Shown here: positions 16,713 to 23,442 of the stretch, one piece after another | How the letters are laid out: each line of letters opens with the position of its first letter | How positions within the stretch are numbered: position 1 is the stretch's first letter | Assembly (NCBI GenBank): GCA_964640955.1 | Contig: CAZXJI010000024.1 | Coordinates: forward strand, 1 to 44,039 | Direction of reading: 5' to 3' | DNA length: 44,039 bases | Source: CAXXOK01 sp964640955 | Lineage (GTDB): Bacteria; Bacillota; Clostridia; Christensenellales; Aristaeellaceae | Notes under the pieces: model-generated | Databases searched by the model: none | The model's input: only the letters and a program-made list of their open reading frames with translations | Told to the model about the DNA's origin: nothing | Made by a program: the position numbers and the translations under genes

Positions 16713-17966
16713 CTATCTCGGCACAACGGCCGTTTTCATCGCGCTGACGCTTTCCATGGCGTAGCGCGTCGCGTCGATCGCGTGGTTGTCCCGGTCGGGG
16801 TATCGCGGCAGAAAGTTCCCGGCCTTGTCCCGGTCGTACTCGTAGGCGCTGAACTCCTTGGCCGCGAACGGGCACGCGTCCGGATCGATCACGATCTGCG
16901 CAAGGCTCTGCAGCCATTTCATGCCGTGGTCGACGCTGTCCGGGCCTTTCTTCGCGCCGATCACACGCAGGCCCAGGCGGAGCAGCGCCGCGATGCTCCG
17001 GGGCTCGGCGCTGTCGCAGGTAACGATGTCGCGGCCGCAGCGCTTGCGGATCTCCGCGGCCAGCGCGTCGGTCAGCAGCCCCGTGCCCGAATACTCCGTA
17101 AACAGGTACAGCCGCCGGCGCTTGCGGTCGTACGCGCAGCGGACGTATGTGTCCGGGTCGACCGCGAAGCCGAAGTCCAGCCCGCCGTAAGTGTGCAGTC
17201 CCTGCCATTCCTCAGGCACGACACGGCGCAGTATCAGGTTGTCGAACACCTGCCCGCCGGTGCCCGTGACCTCGCCCAGGTACATGTGCCGGTAGGCGCG
17301 CTCGTTCGAGTCCTTCAGCGCCTCGGCCTCGGCGATGAACGCGTCGCCCAGCCACGCGCGCGGCATGCTGCGGTAGTCGCTGTGATGCTTCAGCCGCCCC
17401 CTGGGCGACTTGAGCGCCTCTTCGTTCACCCAGCTCCGGGCGCTCATCGGCGGGTTGTAGCTGTACAGGGTGAGCGTCGGTTTGCCGGTGCCGCGGAACA
17501 CGGACGCCTTGATCGTCCGCACTTCCTCCATCCCCACGTACTCGCTCAGTTCCTCCAGCCACAGGTACTTGAAGTACCCCCGGGCCAGCTTCAGGCCTTT
17601 GGACTTCTGCGGGTCATCCAGGCCCCGGAAGATGATCCGCTGCCCGGTACGCCGGCAGATCAGCTCCATCGGGCTCACGCGCTGCTGCCAGCACGCCGAA
17701 ACGCCGAGCTTGTCCAACGCCCACACCATCTGCGCGTATACGCTGTCCCGGAGCGTGTCGCCGACCTTGCGGTACACAATGGCGCTGGCCTCCGGATCGT
17801 CGATCAGCCCGCAGACGATCAGCAGGGAGATAAAGCTGCTCTTGCCGCTGCCGCGGCCGCCGTCGCTCCAGAACTCGGTGAAGCGGTCGGCGCGCAGGTC
17901 GCGCCAGGCGGCGTAAAACGCCGGCGGCACCAGTTCGGACAAGCGAACGTCATTCACCGGCGCCAC
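16713..17966 (-). CDS. terL: Terminase large subunit
   Basis: The 417-residue ATPase-nuclease has a Walker A motif GGRGSGKS (36-43), a Walker B region YLWLEEL (134-140), and the nuclease half with GGLDFGFAVDP and the closing DNHAIDATRYAM. It cuts and pumps phage DNA into the capsid. Size is usual for the PBSX/SPP1-type large terminase. The start overlaps the end of the small subunit by 17 bases, giving a translationally coupled pair. Confidence 0.93.
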   Translation of the reverse strand: MAPVNDVRLSELVPPAFYAAWRDLRADRFTEFWSDGGRGSGKSSFISLLIVCGLIDDPEASAIVYRKVGDTLRDSVYAQMVWALDKLGVSACWQQRVSPMELICRRTGQRIIFRGLDDPQKSKGLKLARGYFKYLWLEELSEYVGMEEVRTIKASVFRGTGKPTLTLYSYNPPMSARSWVNEEALKSPRGRLKHHSDYRSMPRAWLGDAFIAEAEALKDSNERAYRHMYLGEVTGTGGQVFDNLILRRVVPEEWQGLHTYGGLDFGFAVDPDTYVRCAYDRKRRRLYLFTEYSGTGLLTDALAAEIRKRCGRDIVTCDSAEPRSIAALLRLGLRVIGAKKGPDSVDHGMKWLQSLAQIVIDPDACPFAAKEFSAYEYDRDKAGNFLPRYPDRDNHAIDATRYAMESVSAMKTAVVPR

Positions 17967-18456
17967 CTTCCGGAGGGCTGCCGCGGATATCGTCGATGAT
18001 GCGCGGAAGGTCGCCGGTCAGCTGCACGGTATCGGTGAACATGTTCAGGTGCCGGCCAAGCAGATCCAGCGCCCTGAGCTTGTCGCACAGCTTCACCTCG
18101 CGCTCGGTAAGCGTATCGCCGTCCTTCACCTTCACGCCGGCGAGCACCGCGCGGTCGTCCTCCGTCAGGCCGGCGCGCACCTCGCCGGTGCGGAAGTCGA
18201 TGATCGCCGTCGGATCGGCGAACGCGATCCGCGCCAGCTCGCGCACCACGCGATCCTGCGTGACGCCGGTGCGGGCGGACCGCGTGGCCATGGCGGCGTC
18301 GACCGCGTGCCGAACCTTAAGTTTTGCTAAGAGCTGCGCGCCCTGCTCGGAAGCGGTTCGCGGGCTGTACCCGGCGCGGATGGCCGCCTGCGTGCCATTG
18401 AGGTTGATCAGGTATTCCTCCACGAAGCGCTGCTGTCTGGACGTCAGTTTGGCCAT
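17950..18456 (-). CDS. terS: Terminase small subunit
   Basis: The 168-residue protein opens with LTSRQQRFVEEYLINLNGTQAAIRAGY, the helix-turn-helix of the Terminase_2 family, followed by SEQGAQLLAKLKV and a helical oligomerisation region. It recognises the packaging site. The 328-base non-coding stretch just upstream is a natural place for that site. The gene is the first of the late structural operon. Confidence 0.9.
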   Translation of the reverse strand: MAKLTSRQQRFVEEYLINLNGTQAAIRAGYSPRTASEQGAQLLAKLKVRHAVDAAMATRSARTGVTQDRVVRELARIAFADPTAIIDFRTGEVRAGLTEDDRAVLAGVKVKDGDTLTEREVKLCDKLRALDLLGRHLNMFTDTVQLTGDLPRIIDDIRGSPPEGGAGE

Positions 18457-18615
18457 CCGTTATTACCTCCCGTGCTCATTTCAACTTTCACCGATTGTTC
18501 ATAAGCCGGTCACCCCATGGCAACATTGCCCTGTTATGATTTGACCATACCCAATGAGCTACCGCCTGCTCTGAACGGCGGACAAAGCATTCGCCCGGCA
18601 AGGGCATAACATACA

Positions 18616-18640
18616 GGCGAGCCGCAAGGCTCGCCCTTTT
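18616..18640 (+). terminator. 8-bp stem with GCAA loop and T4
   Basis: GGCGAGCC and GGCTCGCC enclose a GNRA-type GCAA loop, followed on the plus strand by CTTTT. It would end plus-strand transcripts, though no plus-strand gene is nearby. It may instead be a structural part of the packaging region. Confidence 0.45.
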
Positions 18641-18656
18641 CATGTCGGCAACATGG

Positions 18657-18686
18657 AAAAGCGTTTCGGCCGTTGGACCGAAACGC
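18657..18686 (-). terminator. Intrinsic terminator after the ArpU-like gene
   Basis: On the minus strand GCGTTTCGG and CCGAAACGC form a 9-bp stem with an 8-base loop, followed by TTTTCC. It lies about 100 bases after the regulator gene and before the terminase, and would separate the early/middle message from the late operon. Confidence 0.6.
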
Positions 18687-18759
18687 CTGTTATCCGGCGC
18701 AGTCTGCGCCATGCGAGGGGCTGGAATAGCGCCCTGTCTCCCTCGCTTCCGATGATACC

Positions 18760-18787
18760 AGTATAGCACTGTCAATACTCCCAATTA
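18760..18787 (-). promoter_or_regulatory. Possible late promoter with extended -10
   Basis: The minus strand reads TGCTATACT at 18768-18760, an extended -10, with a weak -35 (TAATTG) 16 bases upstream. It faces the terminase operon and lies right after the ArpU-like gene, as late promoters do. However, the terminator at 18657 lies downstream of it, so promoter position and terminator strength need testing together. Confidence 0.35.
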
Positions 18788-19237
18788 CTCCCCTCTTTTG
18801 AGAAAGCCACAGATTACGGATAAGGCGTAGCCATGGCAGCGGAAGATTTCTGTTTTCTCGAAATGCATCACGTTCATAATCTCCTCCCACCCGCACCCGT
18901 TGATGTACCGGTACGTCATCAGCGTTTTCTGCCGCTCCTCGGGCAGCCGGTCGATCATGTCCAGCCGTTCCTCCAGCTTGCCGCTGATACGATCGATCAC
19001 CTTCTGCAGCGCGGCTTCGCAGTCCACGCCGCGGATGGCGTTATCCTCAAACCCGCCGTGCCCGCTGGTACCGGACAGCCGCGTGGCGGTCAGCCGGCTG
19101 GTTGCCCGCAGGCTGGCCTCCCGGGTGCGCTCCAGCTCTGAAAGCAGCGCGTCCCGGCGGTTGCGCAGGTCGATGTATTCCAGCAGGTACTTCTTGGCGG
19201 GGTTCATTGGCACGCGGTTCTTTTCAGGCATTCGCAT
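18785..19237 (-). CDS. ArpU/RinA-like late transcription regulator (sigma-region-4-like)
   Basis: The 150-residue helical protein has a coiled N-terminal half (YLLEYIDLRNRRDALLSELER) and a C-terminal sigma-70 region-4-like helix-turn-helix: IDRLPEERQKTLMTYRYINGC, then WEEIMNVMHFEKTEIFRCHGYAL. Proteins of this type (ArpU, RinA, DUF1492) activate late genes in Firmicutes phages. Position just upstream of the terminase operon fits. The start overlaps the end of 19224-19652. Confidence 0.8.
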   Translation of the reverse strand: MRMPEKNRVPMNPAKKYLLEYIDLRNRRDALLSELERTREASLRATSRLTATRLSGTSGHGGFEDNAIRGVDCEAALQKVIDRISGKLEERLDMIDRLPEERQKTLMTYRYINGCGWEEIMNVMHFEKTEIFRCHGYALSVICGFLKRGE

Positions 19238-19652
19238 CCTCCCCTCCCGTCAGCAGCATTTGCTTTTCCTGAAACACCTGGTACAGCGTTCTGTCCCCCT
19301 GCACCACGTAGGGCAGGAAAATTTCATCCAGTGTAACCATCTCGCTTTCGAGGATCGCCATCTGCGCCTCGATCCAGTCTTTCAGGATACGCCACGCCAC
19401 GCGCTCCGCCTGCTCCCGATCGCACTTTACTTTCTGCCTGTGCAGTACGGCCAAGACCCGGTCTGCTCTCGTCGGCAGTTGGAAGGGCAGCAATCCGGTC
19501 GGCGTGTCGATCATGAACGACAGGGATACGATCCGGCCGGCGCCGTCGTAATCCGTGAGAATCTTCCGGGCGCCGTGCCGTACCAGGTTCCCCTGGATCT
19601 CACCGATGGTTTTGTACACGTCGATCTTCGTGGTGTAGTTAAGTATCGGCAT
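19224..19652 (-). CDS. Phage protein of unknown function, 142 aa
   Basis: I do not recognise a functional family. The protein (MPILNYTTKIDVYKTIGEIQ, then a WRILKDWIEAQMAILES helix) is a compact alpha/beta protein without membrane segments. Its N-terminal part is beta-rich and ends with LPFQLPTRADRVLAVLHRQK. Homologues are common in the replication-to-late transition region of clostridial prophages. I use the ATG at 19652 because an AAAGG stretch lies about 9 bases upstream; an ATG at 19661 is the alternative. It overlaps neighbours at both ends, so it is part of a coupled set with RusA and the ArpU-like gene. Confidence 0.7.
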   Translation of the reverse strand: MPILNYTTKIDVYKTIGEIQGNLVRHGARKILTDYDGAGRIVSLSFMIDTPTGLLPFQLPTRADRVLAVLHRQKVKCDREQAERVAWRILKDWIEAQMAILESEMVTLDEIFLPYVVQGDRTLYQVFQEKQMLLTGGEDANA

Positions 19653-19929
19653 GATGGTCATCCTTTCCCCACATCGTCTGTGCGAAGCGCACCTGTTCCT
19701 CGGCCGCCTCGTGCTCCAGTTCCAGCATCGCTTTTTTCAGGGCCGCGTGCGTCCGCCCGGCGTCCTCGGCGGACAGGTAATCGAACGTCGTTACGTCGGT
19801 TTTCCGGTTCACGTGCACCTTTTTCACGCGAATCAGGTTTTTGTTTTCCAGCGCCTTGTACGCCTTGATCTTCGTCGGCGTCAGGGTGCCCGGCGTCCAG
19901 ACGTCCGTTATCGGAATACTGATGCTCAT
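19639..19929 (-). CDS. Phage protein of unknown function, 96 aa
   Basis: The ATG at 19929 overlaps the RusA stop by four bases (ATGA), which fixes the start; a longer frame reaching 20364 is only the shadow of the RusA gene. The product has a short DVWTPGTLTPTKIKAYKALE stretch, which could be a small winged helix, followed by a helix rich in Glu and Ala (ALKKAMLELEHEAAEEQVR). Function is unknown. It is the middle gene of a coupled trio with RusA and 19224-19652. Confidence 0.65.
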   Translation of the reverse strand: MSISIPITDVWTPGTLTPTKIKAYKALENKNLIRVKKVHVNRKTDVTTFDYLSAEDAGRTHAALKKAMLELEHEAAEEQVRFAQTMWGKDDHHADT

Positions 19930-20417
19930 GCAATCGCCTCCACGCAGATAAAAATGCCCGGCTTCGCGGCCCAGAACTTTTCGACGATCTCCCGGCACAC
20001 CAGCGCATCGTCCGTCCAGAAGCCGCACTCGGTCATCACGTCCTTGAGCATCTTCTGCAGGTTGTCGGTGTCCGGTTTGGTAATGCGGTATTCGCCATCG
20101 CGGTGCCGCCCGGCCACCGGGAAGCACCACTTCACCAGCAGCGCTACGCCGCAGGTGAACGGCGCCGCCGGCATGTACCGACACACGGCCGCAAGCAGCT
20201 TCGCCCGCGCCTGGGCAACCTCCGGCGGTTCGTAGAAATGCGGCTTGCCACTCACCACGCACACCTGGTGCATCTGCTGGGTGGTGGTCGGCGGTATCAT
20301 CGGGCAGAAGAACTGAATATCGATAGGGATGCAGCAGGGGCGTGCTCCGTCGCAATACGAGCACTCGGGTTCTTCCGGGGTTCCCTGATGTTTACAGCAG
20401 CGTTTCATCAGATTCAT
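19926..20417 (-). CDS. rusA: RusA-family Holliday junction endonuclease
   Basis: Residues about 30-160 match RusA, with KPDTDNLQKMLKDVM (115-129) and WTDDALV (134-140). The acidic residues D116, D118 and D126 lie where the catalytic aspartates of RusA are found. It resolves branched phage DNA before packaging. Unlike short RusA proteins it has a cysteine-rich N-terminal extension (CCKHQGTPEEPECSYC) that may bind zinc. ATGA overlaps link it to the genes on both sides. Confidence 0.85.
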   Translation of the reverse strand: MNLMKRCCKHQGTPEEPECSYCDGARPCCIPIDIQFFCPMIPPTTTQQMHQVCVVSGKPHFYEPPEVAQARAKLLAAVCRYMPAAPFTCGVALLVKWCFPVAGRHRDGEYRITKPDTDNLQKMLKDVMTECGFWTDDALVCREIVEKFWAAKPGIFICVEAIA

Positions 20418-20671
20418 CCTCGCTTTTCGTTGGCGATTTCCGCATTGTTATAGTCATAAGCGACCCAGGTGATCCCGTAGTCGCTTCCGCCCATCGTAAG
20501 GCGATCCCCGTATATGGCTACGATGCTTTTCCCTCCCATGACATTCACCACATCAATTACAGCAGCGACCCTATCCATGCCGTACATGACCGGCTTCTTG
20601 TCCAACGATGCGATCAGCACAGCCGTTCCGCGTTTTTCATAGAGCTGCTCGTAGGTTAGTGGCTTGTTCAT
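20414..20671 (-). CDS. Hypothetical phage protein, 85 aa
   Basis: I take the ATG at 20671, preceded by a GAGGGAG stretch; a more upstream ATG (20689) has no ribosome site. The protein (MNKPLTYEQLYEKRGTAVLI, then VMGGKSIVAIYGDRL) looks like a compact beta-rich domain and has no known motif. Its stop overlaps the RusA start by four bases. It is the first gene after the repeat field at 20.7-20.95 kb. Confidence 0.6.
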   Translation of the reverse strand: MNKPLTYEQLYEKRGTAVLIASLDKKPVMYGMDRVAAVIDVVNVMGGKSIVAIYGDRLTMGGSDYGITWVAYDYNNAEIANEKRG

Positions 20672-20713
20672 GATCTCCCTCACTTTCATACGCTAAAGTG
20701 TCATTTTTCATCC

Positions 20714-20953
20714 TGTCAAATTTTCTTGTGGGTGGGCTGTCAAAATGGCGTGTCAAAAAAGGGGTATATATATACCCCTTTTTGACACCCTTTTTTGACA
20801 CCCACTCGGCAGGGTGTCAAGGTGTCAAAATGAGCGTTTTTGACACCTTGACAGGGAACGCTTGTTCTCGTGTCAAGTGTCAAATCATCGTTTTTTGACA
20901 GTTTGACACCCCGGGTGTCAGGTGTCAATTCGCAAGTCATTTTCATTTTGACA
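20714..20953. repeat. Iteron-like field: about 16 copies of TTGACA/TGTCAA
   Basis: In 240 bases there are 15 exact TTGACA hexamers in both orientations plus one TGTCAG, most extended to TTTGACACC or GGTGTCAAA. They occur singly, as close direct pairs (20815/20823, 20871/20878) and inverted. An A/T-only tract lies in the middle. This follows the 3' end of the primase-helicase gene; the last copy is inside its final codons. Iterons next to a replication gene are typical of phage origins, so I read it as the probable replication origin, although a regulator-binding array is possible. Confidence 0.7.
20751..20787. terminator. Palindrome GGGG-TATATATATA-CCCC flanked by A6/T5
   Basis: A GGGGTATATATATACCCC palindrome (20761-20778) is preceded by six A and followed by five T, and beyond these lie inverted TGTCAA and TTGACA copies. 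It fits a bidirectional intrinsic terminator after the primase-helicase gene, and could also serve as the easily melted element of an origin. Confidence 0.65.
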
Positions 20954-23186
20954 CCTCCTCGCCGTCGTTTTTCCGAATGACTGTGCCCTCATTGCCGCGT
21001 TCAAAATCCGGATGCTCGTCCACGTAGTTCTTCAACGTGTTCCGCGTCAGCCCCGTGTAGTCGATTAGCGCGGCCATCGTCACTTCGCCGTTCATGCTCA
21101 GCGCCTCGTACGCTTTTTCCAGCGCCTCCCGGCGCTCCCGCTGCTTGGCCGTCCTCCGCTGTGCCGGGCTCTGCTTCTTCTGCTTCTGCTGCCATGCCGG
21201 GCCCTCGTCGCCGGTTTTCAGGTCGCCGAGGGAGCCGTTGCCGTCCTGCCGGTGCACCGGGTAATCGAACCACACGTTCATGGGCGGGAACGGCGCAAAT
21301 TCGCGCAGCGTGCCCTCGATGCGCCAGGCCGTGCGTTGCTGCGCCCTGCGCCGCGCCTCGGCCAGCGCGGGCTGCAGGGCGGCTTCCTGGGCGCGCGTCA
21401 GCACGTTCTTGGCGATGTCCCGCAGGGCGGCGGCGCTGCACAGGTCGTCCTGACTGACCTCGTCGCTCCACTGGTCCCCACCGTATTCCTCAAACGCCTT
21501 TTCGTATACTTTGCACACGGCGCGGTCGCTCTCGGCCTTGCGCAGCTCCTCGGTCACGTCCAATTCGATCATGTCCAGCATCGCGTCCGGGTCGCGGGCG
21601 AATACGCCGCTGCCGCTGGCGCGGTCCATGCTGCGCTTCTGCCCCTGGCTGCCCTTGCTGTGGTGGTGGCAGTAGATCACCGCGCAGTTCAGCTGCGTGC
21701 AGACCATGTCGAACTGGTTACAGAACTTCGCCATCTGGTCGGCGCTGTTCTCGTCCCCGGTGATCACCTTGTAGATCGGGTCGATGACGATGGCGATGTA
21801 TCCTTTCTTCGCAGCCCGGCGGATCAGCTTGGGCGCCAGACTGTCCATCGGCTGGGACAGTCCGCGCAGGTTCCAGATATCGATGTTGCCCAGGTGCGCC
21901 GCCGGCACGCCCAGCGCCTCGTACACGTCCCGGAAGCGGTGCAGGCAGCTGGCCCGGTCCAGTTCGAGGTTCACGTACAGCACGCGGCCCTGCGTGCACG
22001 GCCAGCCCATCCACCGACCGCCTTCCGCAATCGCGATGCACAGCTCGATCAGCGCAAAGCTCTTGCCCGCCTTGCTGGGCCCCACCAGCAGCATCTTGTG
22101 CCCCAGCCGCAGCACGCCCTCGATCAGCGCACGCGCCAGCTCCGGCAGGTGATCCCAGGCGTCGGCCATGCTCTCCGGCTCCGGCAGGTCGTCGCTGCGC
22201 GCCTCCACCCATTCCTTCCAGGCGTCCCAGCTCTCCCGGCCGATCTCCCGGGCGACGATGTACTGCCGGTTCCCGCCCCGCGTCACGCCCGGCATCCGGC
22301 TGAGCCTGGAGGGGTTGCGGTTCTGCGTGTCGATCTTCAGCCCGTTTTTCGCGCACACCTCGTAGAGGTAGTCCACGCGCCGGCGGTACTCGGCATAGTC
22401 CGCCGCGCCAATCTTCACGATGGCGTGCAGGCTCTTCCCGCCGCTGTGCACCAGCATGGCGATGGGCAGCTCCAGCTCGGTCAGCATGGCGTATTGCTGC
22501 TCCACGGGCAGGGTGTCGCTTTCCACCAGGGCGTAGCGGTACTCGGTCACGTTTTCGTTTTTCACGCCCTTGCCGTCCAGGGGATTAAAGCGGATCCACG
22601 CGCCCGCCTCGGGCCGGTAATCGCCGATCACGCTGCCGACGTCGCCTTTGCATTTGCCGAGCAGCTCGATCAGCTCGCCGGCGGTGCGGTCGTAATGGCC
22701 CCGCGTCGGCAGGTAACGCCCGTCTTTCTCCCAGCTCTCGGTCACGAAACCGACGTTCTCGCTGGCCTCAAACAGCGTTTCCAGGTACGTGGTCAGCTCG
22801 CGCGCCGGGTCCCACCGCGGCGCGGTCTGCGGCAGTTCGCGCTCCTCCAGCCAGTTGCGGTCCACCACGACGCCTTCCCGGTCGTGCGGCCCGATGGAGC
22901 TGTCCCAGTCCAGCGCGTAGCCGGACGGGGGCGGCGTCCAGCCCTGATTGCGGGCATACTGCACCACGGTGCCCATCGTGACCGGTTCGGCCGTGCCGGC
23001 AAAGGAACGCCATTTCTTTTCGCACTCGCCCGCGTGGTAGCGCGCCCCGTCACGACGGCTCCACTCGTCCCACTCGGCGGCGGTGTATCCGCCCTCCTTG
23101 AGCGCCATGCCCACGTTCACCCACTCCTGGTAGCTGAGGAAAGAGGGGTCGATGGCGGAAAGGAGGTCTGCTATGTCGTAGGTCAT
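20943..23186 (-). CDS. Phage primase-helicase (PriCT-2 + RepA-like ATPase)
   Basis: The 747-residue protein has a PriCT-2-like N-terminus (LSYQEWVNVGMALKEGGYTA at 18-37, ending with CEKKWRSF at 55-62), a primase-like middle domain with LELPIAMLVHSGGKSLHAIVK (238-258), and a RecA-fold helicase: Walker A GPSKAGKS (369-376), Walker B IAIVIDPIY, and a CAVIYCHHHSKGSQG strand. The C-terminal 60 residues form a Lys/Arg/Gln-rich stretch and a small helix-turn-helix (MAALIDYTGLTRNTLKNYV). It should unwind and prime phage DNA. An iteron-like field follows it directly. Confidence 0.88.
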   Translation of the reverse strand: MTYDIADLLSAIDPSFLSYQEWVNVGMALKEGGYTAAEWDEWSRRDGARYHAGECEKKWRSFAGTAEPVTMGTVVQYARNQGWTPPPSGYALDWDSSIGPHDREGVVVDRNWLEERELPQTAPRWDPARELTTYLETLFEASENVGFVTESWEKDGRYLPTRGHYDRTAGELIELLGKCKGDVGSVIGDYRPEAGAWIRFNPLDGKGVKNENVTEYRYALVESDTLPVEQQYAMLTELELPIAMLVHSGGKSLHAIVKIGAADYAEYRRRVDYLYEVCAKNGLKIDTQNRNPSRLSRMPGVTRGGNRQYIVAREIGRESWDAWKEWVEARSDDLPEPESMADAWDHLPELARALIEGVLRLGHKMLLVGPSKAGKSFALIELCIAIAEGGRWMGWPCTQGRVLYVNLELDRASCLHRFRDVYEALGVPAAHLGNIDIWNLRGLSQPMDSLAPKLIRRAAKKGYIAIVIDPIYKVITGDENSADQMAKFCNQFDMVCTQLNCAVIYCHHHSKGSQGQKRSMDRASGSGVFARDPDAMLDMIELDVTEELRKAESDRAVCKVYEKAFEEYGGDQWSDEVSQDDLCSAAALRDIAKNVLTRAQEAALQPALAEARRRAQQRTAWRIEGTLREFAPFPPMNVWFDYPVHRQDGNGSLGDLKTGDEGPAWQQKQKKQSPAQRRTAKQRERREALEKAYEALSMNGEVTMAALIDYTGLTRNTLKNYVDEHPDFERGNEGTVIRKNDGEEVSK

Positions 23187-23253
23187 AAAAGGTCCTCCAT
23201 GTGAACTAATCTAAATCCTTTATTGAGCTACAGATCATATGATGTTGAGCCTC

Positions 23254-23282
23254 TTGACATTTGGGATTATGTGGAATAGTAT
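23254..23282 (+). promoter_or_regulatory. Promoter upstream of the tRNA-like gene
   Basis: A perfect TTGACA (23254-23259), a 17-base spacer and TAGTAT (23277-23282) form a good sigma-A promoter on the plus strand. It is about 30 bases from the tRNA-like sequence and opposite in direction to the surrounding phage genes, so the small RNA seems to be its own transcription unit. Confidence 0.65.
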
Positions 23283-23316
23283 TGGATTGCATCTTAGGGT
23301 CATTGATCCTAGGTAT

Positions 23317-23389
23317 ACAGTAGTAGCTCAGCGGATAGAGCTCCCCTCTCAAAAAGGGATGCACGCGGGTTCAAATCCCGCCTACTAAA
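23317..23389 (+). tRNA. tRNA-like gene with CAA (Leu-type) anticodon, class I shape
   Basis: The D arm GCTC-AGCGGATA-GAGC, T arm GCGGG-TTCAAAT-CCCGC and anticodon stem CCCT/AGGG fold well, and loop CTCAAAA puts CAA at 23350-23352. The acceptor pairs at only five of seven positions, there is no encoded CCA, and the variable loop is 5 bases, whereas bacterial tRNA-Leu has a long variable arm. It has a promoter in front and a terminator behind, so it is probably transcribed. It may be an unusual phage tRNA, or a decayed one with some other job. Confidence 0.6.
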
Positions 23390-23414
23390 ATCAGGGCATT
23401 TGCTCTTAACATAA

Positions 23415-23442
23415 AGCGCTTGTAGAAAGCGCTATTTTATTA
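23415..23442 (+). terminator. Terminator after the tRNA-like gene
   Basis: AGCGCTT and AAGCGCT form a 7-bp stem with a 5-base loop, followed by ATTTTATTA on the plus strand. The minus strand after it is also T-rich, so it may also end the helicase transcript, whose stop codon is at 23440. Confidence 0.6.

Larger units (their letters stand above)
18457..18784. other. Non-coding gap between late regulator and terminase, with hairpins
   Basis: No convincing gene is seen here; a 98-codon frame on the minus strand has no ribosome site and is built across the hairpins. The stretch holds two perfect stem-loops and an extended -10 promoter-like sequence facing the terminase genes. In phages of this layout the cos or pac site and the late promoter usually lie here, but I cannot identify the cut site. 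Confidence 0.5.

Noticed and set aside
13815..17999. Plus-strand open frame of 1394 codons
   Set aside because: It is antisense to the MuF, portal and terminase genes, which have clear motifs. Its product is low-complexity and basic.
18490..18600. tRNA on the minus strand before the terminase
   Set aside because: A TAGCTCATTGG stretch looks like part of a D arm, but no anticodon or T arm pairing follows.
18488..18784. Minus-strand 98-codon frame in the gap before the terminase
   Set aside because: No ribosome site, and it runs through two hairpins and a terminator. Codon pattern is unlike neighbours.
20714..20953. CRISPR array
   Set aside because: Repeats are only 6-9 bases, in both orientations and unevenly spaced, so they are iteron-like and not CRISPR.
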